From Sphingopyxis sp. (GTDB lineage: Bacteria; Pseudomonadota; Alphaproteobacteria; Sphingomonadales; Sphingomonadaceae), in assembly GCA_016793775.1 (NCBI GenBank), contig JAEULK010000076.1, positions 1 to 64,000 of the forward strand: a stretch of 64,000 nucleotides of DNA, read 5' to 3'. Positions 8,855-16,832 of the stretch are shown in pieces. Within the stretch, counting starts at the first letter, position 1. Each line of letters begins with the position of its first letter. A program made the translations under genes and the position numbers. Under the pieces are notes generated by a model, which was not told the origin of the DNA, made no database searches, and saw only the letters and a program-made list of their open reading frames with translations.

Positions 8855-10135
8855 TTATGAAACGGCTTTTGCGTCCCAGACGATCGGCAGGTTGCGGATC
8901 GACAGCAGTCCAGGAATGACCGTGGTATCCGCGCCTTCCTTGATCATGAAGGGCGGCACGCGCGACAGGAATTCCTGCAGCAATACGCGCAGCTCGCGCC
9001 GCGCCAGATGCGCGCCGAGGCAGATATGCACCCCGCCGATCAGCGTGAAATGGCGGTTGTTCTTGCGCTCGGGATCGAAGTCGCGCGGGCAGGCGAACTG
9101 CTTCTCGTCGAAATTGCCCGAACTGTTGATGCAGGCGATCCAGTCGCCTTCCTTCAGCTCGACGCCGTGCCAGGTGAAGTCCTTCTTGATCCGCCGCCCG
9201 CTGTTGACGAGCGGCTGGACGCGCAGGAATTCCTCGACCGCGCTGTTGATGATCTCCGGATTGCCGCGGATGCGCGCCTGGAGTTCGGTGTCCATCCCCA
9301 TGCGGCGGAACATCTGGCTGATCGTCGACGCGACGGTGTCGAGCCCGCCGAGCCACAGGAACCAGGTCGTGCCGATCGTCTCGTCGGGCGTCAGCGGCCT
9401 TCCGTCCATCTGTCCGTTGGCGATGTAGCTGCCCAGCGTCTCGTCGGGGTTCGCCTGCTTTTCGGCGATGAAGCCACGCAGATAGGCCAGGATGCCCTTC
9501 ACCGCCTCGGCCTTGGCGCCGATGTCGGGGTTGTGCAGGATCGCATATTCCCATTCGAGGAACTGGTCGAACATGCCGAAGGGAAAGCCCATCAGGTTCA
9601 GGAAGACGCGGACCGGATAGATGCGCCCGAAGTCGTATGCGATGTCGACCTCGCCATCCTTGACCACGGCGTCGATCATCTCGGTGACGATCGCGCGGAT
9701 CTTGGGCTCCATGTCGTTCATCGCGACCGGCGTGAACCAGGGGTTCAGGAAACGGCGATAGCGGCCATGGTCGGGCGGATCGATGCCGAGCGGGATCGAC
9801 GGAAAAGTCTCGCCCGCCAGCGCCTGGAACTGTGCCGCACCCTCGGTCGAGAAGATGTCGTTGTCCTCGTAGACGCGGCGGATGTCCTCATAATGCGACA
9901 CCGTCCAGGCGCCATGCTGGCGCCCGCTCGTCGGCCAGGGATAATAGAGAATCCGGGGAACGCCAGGCGAGCGCATCACATCGGCGGGCAGATAGGGGTC
10001 GGGCAGGTCATATTCGATCTGCCCCTGCGCAAAGCGCGTGTCGAGCACCAGCTCGGGCGGGACATGCGCGGGCACCGGCGGGGCGTCCGCCGGGGCATGC
10101 GCGATCGGACAGCGGAAGAGAATCGTCTCGGTCAT
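8855..10135 (-). CDS. Cytochrome P450 (bacterial soluble class)
   Basis: 426-aa P450. The I-helix oxygen-activation motif appears as GGLDTVAS, the ExxR motif as EFLR, and the haem-thiolate loop as GGVHICLGAHLAR with the Cys ligand. The start at 10135 has a strong GGAGG upstream; the longer open frame beyond it is not P450-like. No membrane anchor is seen, so it is soluble and would need a ferredoxin and reductase, neither of which is encoded in this window. It probably carries out the initial or terminal hydroxylation in the pathway. Confidence 0.93.
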   Translation of the reverse strand: MTETILFRCPIAHAPADAPPVPAHVPPELVLDTRFAQGQIEYDLPDPYLPADVMRSPGVPRILYYPWPTSGRQHGAWTVSHYEDIRRVYEDNDIFSTEGAAQFQALAGETFPSIPLGIDPPDHGRYRRFLNPWFTPVAMNDMEPKIRAIVTEMIDAVVKDGEVDIAYDFGRIYPVRVFLNLMGFPFGMFDQFLEWEYAILHNPDIGAKAEAVKGILAYLRGFIAEKQANPDETLGSYIANGQMDGRPLTPDETIGTTWFLWLGGLDTVASTISQMFRRMGMDTELQARIRGNPEIINSAVEEFLRVQPLVNSGRRIKKDFTWHGVELKEGDWIACINSSGNFDEKQFACPRDFDPERKNNRHFTLIGGVHICLGAHLARRELRVLLQEFLSRVPPFMIKEGADTTVIPGLLSIRNLPIVWDAKAVS

Positions 10136-10149
10136 AGGTCGTCCTCCGC

Positions 10150-11463
10150 TCAGGCCGAGGCGAACATGCGTTCGATGTCGCCCGACGTCACCGGACGCCG
10201 CGCCTGGCCGATCGCGTCCATGCTGTCGGACTTGAGCCCGCCCAGATTGTGCCGCGGGCTGACATCGACGTCCTTGCCCAGCTCGCGCAGGTGCGCGACG
10301 GTGCAATTTTTGCGCCCGCCGTTCAGCGCGAAGGCATCGAAGCTATATTCGCGCATCACATTGAGGTGGGTGATCTTGTCGATCGTCTCTTTCGCTAGCC
10401 CGTTGACCGACGCCCACAGATATTCGGGGACATTGGGCCACACCGTGTCCGAATGCGGATAATCGCATTCATAGGCGACCATGTCGGTGTTCATATAATC
10501 GAGATTCTTCACCCCGAACTGGTCGTCGATGAAGCAGCAGATGATGTGCCGCTTGAACAGGTCCGACGGGCGCTCGCCATTGAAGTCGGTGAAGGTCCAT
10601 TCGTGATGATGTTCGTGCGTGAAATCGGCGCGCTCGAGGAAATAGGGGATCCAGCCGATGCCGCCTTCGCTGAGCGCCATGCGCAAATCGGGGTAGCGCT
10701 GCCAGAATTTCGCGAAGGTCCAGTCGGCCGCCGAATTGGCGATCGAGATCGGCATCGCGGTGATCCACGCGTCGATCGGGCTTTCGGGCGACGGATGCAT
10801 CGCCCGCGCGCCGGTGCCGATATGGCAGTTGATCACCATCTTGTAGTCGCTGCACGCCTTCCAGAACGGTTCCCAATATTCGTTGTGGATGCTCGGCAGG
10901 CCGATGTTCGACGGATTGTCGGAGAAGCTGACGGCATGGACGCCGAGGTCGCTCATGCGCTTCAGCTCGGCGAGCGTGTCGTCCATATTCCACATCGGGA
11001 TCAGGCACATCGGGATGAAGCGGCCGGGTGCGGTCGCGCACCATTCCTGGACATGCCAGTCGTTCCACGCGCGGCACGCGAGCAGCGCCTCTTCGGGGTC
11101 CTTCTGCGCCATCGACACGAAGGTGCCGCCGGCAAAGCTCGGCATCGTCGGGAAGTTCAGCGACGCGAGCACGCCATTGGCGTTCATATCGTCGACGCGG
11201 AGTTTCGGGTCATAGGTACCGGGGCGAAGCTGCGCGAAGGCGCTCGGCTCCATCCCATATTCGCTGCGCGGGCGGCCGACGACGGCGTTGAGGCCGATGG
11301 TGGGAAAACGCTGGCCATTCCACGACCAGATATCCTTGCCGTCGTCGTTGACGATGCGCGGCGCGCGATCCTTCTTCCCCTCGGGATAATGGCGGATGAA
11401 CGCCTCGGGCGGCTCGACCGCATGATCGTCGACGCTGATGATCACCATGTCGTCCATCTGCAT
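10150..11463 (-). CDS. Amidohydrolase-2 (ACMSD-like TIM-barrel) metal-dependent hydrolase
   Basis: 437-aa protein that opens with ISVDDHAVEPPEAF, the D-x-H-x-x-E-P signature of the amidohydrolase-2 family, and later carries HEHHHEWTFTD. The family includes decarboxylases such as ACMSD as well as C-C hydrolases. Three close Met codons make the exact start uncertain by up to five residues. It is the first gene of the five-gene minus-strand operon and is divergent from the second DUF35 gene across the copy-2 TetR operator. Often found beside P450 and acyl-CoA genes in sphingomonads; reaction unknown. Confidence 0.85.
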   Translation of the reverse strand: MQMDDMVIISVDDHAVEPPEAFIRHYPEGKKDRAPRIVNDDGKDIWSWNGQRFPTIGLNAVVGRPRSEYGMEPSAFAQLRPGTYDPKLRVDDMNANGVLASLNFPTMPSFAGGTFVSMAQKDPEEALLACRAWNDWHVQEWCATAPGRFIPMCLIPMWNMDDTLAELKRMSDLGVHAVSFSDNPSNIGLPSIHNEYWEPFWKACSDYKMVINCHIGTGARAMHPSPESPIDAWITAMPISIANSAADWTFAKFWQRYPDLRMALSEGGIGWIPYFLERADFTHEHHHEWTFTDFNGERPSDLFKRHIICCFIDDQFGVKNLDYMNTDMVAYECDYPHSDTVWPNVPEYLWASVNGLAKETIDKITHLNVMREYSFDAFALNGGRKNCTVAHLRELGKDVDVSPRHNLGGLKSDSMDAIGQARRPVTSGDIERMFASA

Positions 11464-11512
11464 GGCGACTCTCCTCTCAAATGGTTTGTTGTTGGCTTCA
11501 TCATCGCAAAAA

Positions 11513-11552
11513 TTGACGATGTGTCAACTCTTGGTTTATGACATAGTATAAT
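11513..11552. promoter_or_regulatory. Putative TetR operator copy 2 with rightward -10 box
   Basis: Dyad TTGACG-ATG-TGTCAA (11513-11527) differs by one arm base from the dyad at 915-929 and shares the same A-rich left flank. A consensus -10 box TATAAT follows at 11547-11552, only 15 bp before the DUF35 start at 11568, so the rightward transcript should have a very short leader. The operator is placed to control both divergent operons. Confidence 0.62.
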
Positions 11553-11567
11553 AAGTGGGAGAGACGC

Positions 11568-11972
11568 ATGATCGCGCGAACGCTGCCGGTGATCGACCGG
11601 GATAACGAAGCCTATTGGACCTGGGGGCGCGACGGCAAGCTGGCGATCCACCGCTGTGCATCCTGCGAATATTTCGTCCATCCGCCGGTGCCCTTCTGCC
11701 CGCGTTGCGAGAGCCGCGACGTCGCGCCGCAGGCCGTGTCGGGGCGGGGCAGGGTGGTCACCTTCACGGTGAACCACAAGGCGTGGGTGCCCGACCTGAC
11801 CGATCCTTACGTCCTCGCGCTGGTCGCGATCGAAGAACAGGACGATGTCCGCCTTGCCTGCAACATCGTCGAATGCGACCCGGAAACGGTCGATTTCAAC
11901 ATGGGGGTCGAGGTCGTATTCGAACAGGCCGAGGACCTCTGGGTTCCACTCTTTCGGCCGGTGACCGCATGA
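11568..11972 (+). CDS. DUF35 Zn-ribbon/OB-fold protein, second copy
   Basis: 134-aa paralogue of the protein at 3313. Zinc-ribbon cysteines are in CASC and CPRC (residues about 28-46), followed by the OB-fold segment VVTFTVNHKAWVPD, which closely parallels the first copy. Its stop overlaps the start of the thiolase-like gene (ATGA). It is expected to form a complex with that protein. Confidence 0.88.
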   Translation: MIARTLPVIDRDNEAYWTWGRDGKLAIHRCASCEYFVHPPVPFCPRCESRDVAPQAVSGRGRVVTFTVNHKAWVPDLTDPYVLALVAIEEQDDVRLACNIVECDPETVDFNMGVEVVFEQAEDLWVPLFRPVTA

Positions 11973-13153
11973 CGCGCTTCGCCGAAAAGGAGACCGCGAT
12001 CACCGGTGTGGGTATGTCCGTCGTCTCGCGCGGCGCCGACAAATCCGCGCTGGCGCTCACCGTCGATGCCGCACTCGAAGCCATTGCCGATGCGGGCCTC
12101 GCTCGCGCCGACATCGACGGCATCGCGACCTGGCCCGGCGAGCGCGCCGACGGTTCGGGCTTCTCGCCCGTCGGCTGCGCTGCCTTGCAGGATGCGCTGC
12201 GGCTCGAGCTCGGCTGGTACGGCGGCGGCGGCGAGGCGCCCGGCCAATATGGCGCGGTGTTCAACGCGATCGGCGCGATCGCCGCGGGCCTTTGCCGCAA
12301 CGTCCTCATTTTCCGCACCATGTACGAAGCGACCGCGCGCAAGACCGCCTATGCCAATTCGCTGCTTCGCGAGGGTCAGCGGCAGGCGGGGCCCTTCGCC
12401 TGGTACGCCCCTTATTACACCTATGCCGCCGCGCTCCAGCAGGCGCTGTTCTTCAACCTCTATGTCCACAAGAGCGGCATTCGTCCCGAGCAGGTCGGCC
12501 AGATCGCGGTCAACCAGCGCCGCAACGCCGCGCTCAATCCGAACGCGATCTACAAGACCCCGATCAGCATCGACGATTATCTCGCGTCGCCGCTGATCGC
12601 CACGCCGCTGCGCCTCTACGACTGCGACGTCCCGATCGACGGCGCCGCCGCGATCATCGTCTCGCGCATGGACGTCGCGCGGACCTTGAAGAACCCGCCG
12701 ATCCGAATCGAGGCGATCGGCTCGTCGATGCGCTACCGCAACAGCTGGACCCAGCTAAACGAACTCGACACGCAGGCGCAGCCGAAGGTCGCGGAGATGA
12801 TGTGGTCGCGCACCGACCTCAAGCCCGCCGAAGTCGACATCGCGCAGCTCTACGACGGCTTCAGCTTCCACACGATCAACTGGCTCGAAAATTTCGGTTT
12901 CTGCGAACGTTATGGCGCCAAGGACTTCCTCGACGGCGGCCACCGCATCGCATTGGGCGGCGAGCTCCCCGTCAACACCGGCGGCGGCGCGCTATCGGGC
13001 GGTCGCCTGCACGCCTATGGCGCGGTCCACGAAGCCTGCACCCAGCTCTGGGACCGCGCCGGGGCGCGGCAGGTGAAGGGCGATCCGCGGGTCTGCGCCA
13101 CCTCGACCTCGGGCGGCCCGCTGGCGGGCGCGATGCTGCTGGTGCGGGATTGA
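11969..13153 (+). CDS. Thiolase-fold protein, probable acyl-CoA aldolase, second copy
   Basis: 394-aa thiolase superfamily protein started at the ATGA overlap with DUF35. It keeps NTGGGALSGGRLHAYG, but the N-terminal nucleophile region reads GGGGEAPGQYGAVFN with no Cys. The C-terminal Cys position found in the first copy (CGMGGG) is here TSTSGG. Both canonical thiolase cysteines are therefore missing, so it is even less likely to thiolyse than the first copy. A second, distinct retro-aldol step, for instance at another branch of the substrate, is plausible. Confidence 0.8.
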   Translation: MTRFAEKETAITGVGMSVVSRGADKSALALTVDAALEAIADAGLARADIDGIATWPGERADGSGFSPVGCAALQDALRLELGWYGGGGEAPGQYGAVFNAIGAIAAGLCRNVLIFRTMYEATARKTAYANSLLREGQRQAGPFAWYAPYYTYAAALQQALFFNLYVHKSGIRPEQVGQIAVNQRRNAALNPNAIYKTPISIDDYLASPLIATPLRLYDCDVPIDGAAAIIVSRMDVARTLKNPPIRIEAIGSSMRYRNSWTQLNELDTQAQPKVAEMMWSRTDLKPAEVDIAQLYDGFSFHTINWLENFGFCERYGAKDFLDGGHRIALGGELPVNTGGGALSGGRLHAYGAVHEACTQLWDRAGARQVKGDPRVCATSTSGGPLAGAMLLVRD

Positions 13154-13235
13154 CGCAACGCCTATCGCCAGACGGAGCGGCAGCCAGCATGTCGAGGGAG
13201 GTGCCCAAGCGGGGTAGGCGCTAACTTATCATTCT

Positions 13236-13337
13236 CGTCATGCTGAACTTGTTCAGCATCCATGGCCTGAGTTAGAATTTTACGCTGCGCGGAAGGATGC
13301 GGCAGACCATGGATACTGAAACAAGCTCAGCATGACG
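13236..13337. repeat. Intergenic palindromic repeat, type A copy 2
   Basis: CGTCATGCTGAACTTGTTCA on the left pairs with TGAAACAAGCTCAGCATGAC on the right, with CCATGGCC / ACCATGG inside. It is the same family as 1775-1878. It occupies part of the 384-bp gap (13154-13537) after the second thiolase-like gene; the rest of that gap holds the element at 13394-13541 and nothing else recognisable. Confidence 0.7.
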
Positions 13338-13393
13338 ATGCAATATGGGTCGCGTCTTGTCGCTTGCCGAAATTTCGATCGCGCCCACCAAGC

Positions 13394-13541
13394 CTAGGGC
13401 CGATCGACATTCAGAAGATGACGTGCCGAAAATGGTGGTTTTCCGTGGCCCGGAGCGCAGCGTACTTAAAGTAGGTGAGCACCGGAAGCGCGGAAAGTCG
13501 CCATTTGCAGGCCGTCAGGGCTGAATGTCGATCGGCCCTAG
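13394..13541. mobile_element. MITE-like element with 21-bp perfect inverted repeats
   Basis: CTAGGGCCGATCGACATTCA (plus one further G, 13394-13414) is repeated as its exact reverse complement at 13521-13541. The 106-bp core is itself partly palindromic: AAAATGGTGGTTTTCCG near the left pairs with CGGAAAGTCGCCATTT near the right around a GTACTTAAAGTA-like centre. Short, non-coding and strongly folded, it fits a miniature inverted-repeat or REP-type element. The right repeat runs over the stop codon (13538-13540) of the amidohydrolase that follows. Confidence 0.65.
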
Positions 13542-14872
13542 CCCTGCCAGACGATCTCGCCGCCGATAAGCGTTAGGGCAACCGACCCGAGCGCCCCGGC
13601 ATCCTCCGGCCAATCGTAGAGCATCAGGTCCGCCGGCCCCCCGATCACAAGCGGCACCTGATACAGCGCCAGCGCCTCCGCCCGGCCGATCGCCTCGCTT
13701 GCTCCGATCACATCGCCCCCACGCGTCCGCCGATCGGTCGCCGTGCGCAAGGCCACCCACGGATTCGCATCGCCATAAGGCGCATCCGATCCCCCGCGCA
13801 CGCGCACCCCGCCGCGCGTCAGCGAGCCGAGCCGATAGAGGTCGTTCAACGCATCGCCCTCCATCTGCGCGCGATATCGGTCCCCACGGTCGTAGATGAA
13901 ATTGGGCTGCGTCACCACCGTCAGCCCCGCCGCCGCGATATCGCCGATCAGGCTCGCCGCTATCACCCCGCCATGTTCGATGCGGTCGCCGCTATTTGCG
14001 CCGCCCGCAATGGTGAGCACTTCCAGATAAAAGACGAGTTCGCCCAGCGTCACGCAATGCGCCGCGACATTGCGCCCCAGCGCGCGCGCCGCCGCGACCC
14101 GCCCCGCCACCGCCTCGACCGGCGGCAGGTCATTCTCGTCAAGCAGCAGTTTCACCGGCCCCAGCTTATAGCCGTCGCCAGCGGGCAATGCCTCGGTCCC
14201 CATCATCACCAGCCGCTGCGGCATCGCGCCAGCCAGCAAAGCCGCCACCGCCGCGCCGTTGGACGCGCCAGCATCGGTAATCCCGGTCACGCCCCACGCG
14301 GCAAATTTCGCGCCCAACGCCGCCAGCGACGGCGGCGCCCCGCCGATCCGCTCGCGCAGCCAGGCATCGCCGCGCCAGATGCGGCCATTGGGCCGCCCAT
14401 CGCTGTCGCGTTCTACGCAGGCGGGGAATGGGCCTTCGCCGAGTCGCGCCAGCCCCGCGCCGTTGAGCAGCCAATAGGCCCCCGTGCGATCCTGCACCCG
14501 CAGCGGTCGGTCGGGCAGCCAATCGTCGAGCAGGGCGCGGTCGGGCAATCCGGCGACGCGCTCGTCATAGCCGATCGCGCGGACCCATGTTCCCGGCGCC
14601 CCGGCACCCGCGCGCAGCCTGGCGATCACGGCATCGACGCTCCTGCAATCGGTCAGGTCGACCGACTCCATCCGCGCGGCCGTCGCCAGCAGATGCAGAT
14701 GATGATCGTGCAGACCGCCGCCGAGCGTCAGCCCGCGCGCGTCATATTCGGGGCCGTGCCCGACCACCGCCGCATCCATCGCCGCGATGCACCCATCGCG
14801 CACGCCCACGGCGAGCGGCGCGCCATCGGCGCCGCGCGCATTGCGGATAATCAGGTCGAACTTGTTGCTCAC
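13538..14872 (-). CDS. YtcJ-like amidohydrolase (amidohydrolase-3)
   Basis: 444-aa metal-dependent hydrolase started at GTG 14872, which overlaps the stop of the upstream CaiB-like gene (GTGA). An IIRNARGADG N-terminal beta-domain precedes GLHDHHLHLL with the HxH metal ligands. The rest is a TIM barrel, with EHGGVI and RGGSDAPYGD supplying the later His and Asp ligands. Such enzymes open amide, lactam or lactone rings, and ring opening would fit the pathway. Its last codon lies inside the right repeat of the MITE-like element, so the original C-terminus may have been altered. Confidence 0.83.
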   Translation of the reverse strand: MSNKFDLIIRNARGADGAPLAVGVRDGCIAAMDAAVVGHGPEYDARGLTLGGGLHDHHLHLLATAARMESVDLTDCRSVDAVIARLRAGAGAPGTWVRAIGYDERVAGLPDRALLDDWLPDRPLRVQDRTGAYWLLNGAGLARLGEGPFPACVERDSDGRPNGRIWRGDAWLRERIGGAPPSLAALGAKFAAWGVTGITDAGASNGAAVAALLAGAMPQRLVMMGTEALPAGDGYKLGPVKLLLDENDLPPVEAVAGRVAAARALGRNVAAHCVTLGELVFYLEVLTIAGGANSGDRIEHGGVIAASLIGDIAAAGLTVVTQPNFIYDRGDRYRAQMEGDALNDLYRLGSLTRGGVRVRGGSDAPYGDANPWVALRTATDRRTRGGDVIGASEAIGRAEALALYQVPLVIGGPADLMLYDWPEDAGALGSVALTLIGGEIVWQG

Positions 14873-15834
14873 GCCATCGCCTTTGCGAACGTCGCGGCCG
14901 TCCGTGCAAGCGAAATGTCGATAACTCCTCCTCGCTGCCCCGCCAGCGCCTCGAGCGCCAGCGTCGCCGCGGTCAGTCCGGTCAGGGGGTCGGCCAGCGA
15001 ATCGCCGATGAACTGCGGCCGATCCTCGTCCCACCGGACCAGTCCGCCCGCCGCCGCGCAATCGTCGCCGAACCCCACGCGCATCGCCGCATCGCCGCGC
15101 CAGCCATGCGCGGTGATCGCAATCCACAACAGGTCGGGGTTGATTTGAAACAGCCGCTCTTCGTCGAGCCCCAGCCGCGCCAGCGCATGCGGCCGCGCCG
15201 AAGTGATCAGTACCCGCGCCTCGCCGATCATCGCAAACAACTCGGCGCCGTCGATATCGGCCAATACGCGCCGCTTGTTGCCGTTCAACCGCGCATCGAG
15301 CTTGGGCGTATGCAGCCGCGTCGGATCGGGCCGCCCGTCGCTCTCGACCTTGACCACCGCATGCCCCGCCTCGGCGAGCAGCGCGCCGCAATAGGGCCCG
15401 GCCCACAGCGCCGACAGATCGACCACGATCCCGTCGCAGGCTGCGTAGGCGGCGAGCTCAGGGTCCGCCAGCGGCTCGGCCTCGCCGACGCTTGCCACCG
15501 GCATGTGCAGCTCCGCCGCTTCGGTCACCATCTCATCAGTCGGACGCGTCGCTGCGGCCCCTAGGATCGCCTGCCACGGCTCGTCGTCGAGCGTCGCGCC
15601 CGTCCACGCCGGCACCAGCGCGCGGTCCTCTTCGCGTGCCAGCGACACAGCCATCCATCCCTCGCGGCAGCCCACCATCCGGCAATGCCGGTTCGGCGAC
15701 CACTCGCCGGGCGCGGCGAGCGTCAGATCGTCGTGCCGCGACAGCGCGCGGCGCGGGTCGAAGGCGATGCGTCCACCCGAAGCCGCGACCAGCCGCTCGC
15801 CCGCCGCCGCCACCGCCTCGAGCAGCGCGGTCAT
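14869..15834 (-). CDS. CaiB/BaiF-type CoA-transferase, short and with unusual N-terminus
   Basis: 321-aa protein. Homology to class III CoA-transferases begins only near residue 130 (VVDLSALWAGPYCGALLAEA, then KVESDGRPDPT) and includes GFGDD, where the catalytic Asp is expected. The preceding ~125 residues do not look like the family, and the usual C-terminal half is missing: the protein stops soon after ISLARTAATF. Compared with ~400 aa for the family it is truncated and extended at once. Four-bp overlaps with both neighbours argue that it is a genuine operon member rather than decay. Confidence 0.72.
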   Translation of the reverse strand: MTALLEAVAAAGERLVAASGGRIAFDPRRALSRHDDLTLAAPGEWSPNRHCRMVGCREGWMAVSLAREEDRALVPAWTGATLDDEPWQAILGAAATRPTDEMVTEAAELHMPVASVGEAEPLADPELAAYAACDGIVVDLSALWAGPYCGALLAEAGHAVVKVESDGRPDPTRLHTPKLDARLNGNKRRVLADIDGAELFAMIGEARVLITSARPHALARLGLDEERLFQINPDLLWIAITAHGWRGDAAMRVGFGDDCAAAGGLVRWDEDRPQFIGDSLADPLTGLTAATLALEALAGQRGGVIDISLARTAATFAKAMA

Positions 15835-16823
15835 GCGCCGCCCTCGATCTTATGCACCAGCCCCCAGTCGAGCGCCTGCGCCGCGCCGACGCGCTTGCCG
15901 GACAGCAGCATCCACAAAGTCCGATGCCGCCCGATCGCCCGCGCGACCGTCGCCGTGCCGCCCGCGCCGGGGATCAGCCCCATGCCGAGCTCGGGCAGCT
16001 GGAACCAGGCGTCGGCCGCCGCGATCCGATGGTGCGCCGCCGCCGCGACCTCGATCCCCGACCCTAGGCACGCGCCATGCAGCCGTACCGTCGCGCGGTC
16101 GCCCAGGGCGCGGAGCAGGCGCGCGCAACTATGCAACGTGCGCACCGCATGCGCCTCGGCCAAGTCGCGTGCCGTCCCGAACTCTGGCAAATCGCCGCCG
16201 GTCGAAAAACAACGCCCGACGCCGTGCAGCAGCACCGCGGGCGCGCTCGGATCGTCGAGCGCGTTCGCCAAAGCCTCATAGAGGGCATCGCGCATCGCGG
16301 CGGTCATCGCGTTGAAATTTTCGGGATGATTGAGCGTCAGCATCAGCCCCTTCTCGTCACGCCGTACCTGCACCGGTTCGGGCGGCGTCGGCGCGGCATC
16401 ACCAACCTCGGCCTTCCCGCGCCAGCGCGCGAACTCGGCTCCGCCGAGCAGGGTGGAATAGGCAAAGGATTCCACGGTCAGCGCGTCGCTCAGCGGCAGA
16501 TTTTCTGTCGTGCGCAGCACCTGCGCCGCAATTGTTGCCGCCAATGGATTGGCGCGCGCCGCCGCCGCCAGCCGCTCGACCTGCGCGTCGACCTCGCGTG
16601 GGTCGAGCTGTACCCAGGGCCGCGGCGGGTCCTTCGCCAGCGTCAGCAACAGATCGAAATCGTCGACGGCGACGGCCGGCAGGGCGCCCTCGCGGTCCAC
16701 CCCGATCACCACCGTCTGGATCGACGCCTCCGGCCTTGTCCAGCGCGCCGCATCCACGACCAGCACCGGCTCGCCGCCCGGCGCGGACCAGCGATCGGCG
16801 TCGAGATGGTCAGGCATCGTCAT
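15831..16823 (-). CDS. Enoyl-CoA hydratase/isomerase (crotonase) with permuted domain order
   Basis: 330-aa protein. The crotonase core starts only at about residue 155 (LTLNHPENFNAMT), passes GRCFSTGGDL (oxyanion hole) and PELGMGLIPGAGG (catalytic Glu region), and ends abruptly after DWGLVHKIEGGA. The C-terminal helical segment normally found next is absent there. A very similar segment (LAAAARANPLAATI, then LPLSDALTVESFAYS, then AEFARWRGK) lies upstream at residues about 80-140. The order is therefore tail-then-core. It probably hydrates or isomerises an enoyl-CoA. ATGA overlap with the next gene. Confidence 0.78.
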   Translation of the reverse strand: MTMPDHLDADRWSAPGGEPVLVVDAARWTRPEASIQTVVIGVDREGALPAVAVDDFDLLLTLAKDPPRPWVQLDPREVDAQVERLAAAARANPLAATIAAQVLRTTENLPLSDALTVESFAYSTLLGGAEFARWRGKAEVGDAAPTPPEPVQVRRDEKGLMLTLNHPENFNAMTAAMRDALYEALANALDDPSAPAVLLHGVGRCFSTGGDLPEFGTARDLAEAHAVRTLHSCARLLRALGDRATVRLHGACLGSGIEVAAAAHHRIAAADAWFQLPELGMGLIPGAGGTATVARAIGRHRTLWMLLSGKRVGAAQALDWGLVHKIEGGA

Positions 16824-16832
16824 CGCGTCGTC

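Noticed and set aside
1775-13337. Repeated palindromes considered as part of a CRISPR array
   Set aside because: Copies are isolated, 11 kb apart and palindromic over their whole length, with no spacer ladder and no cas genes.
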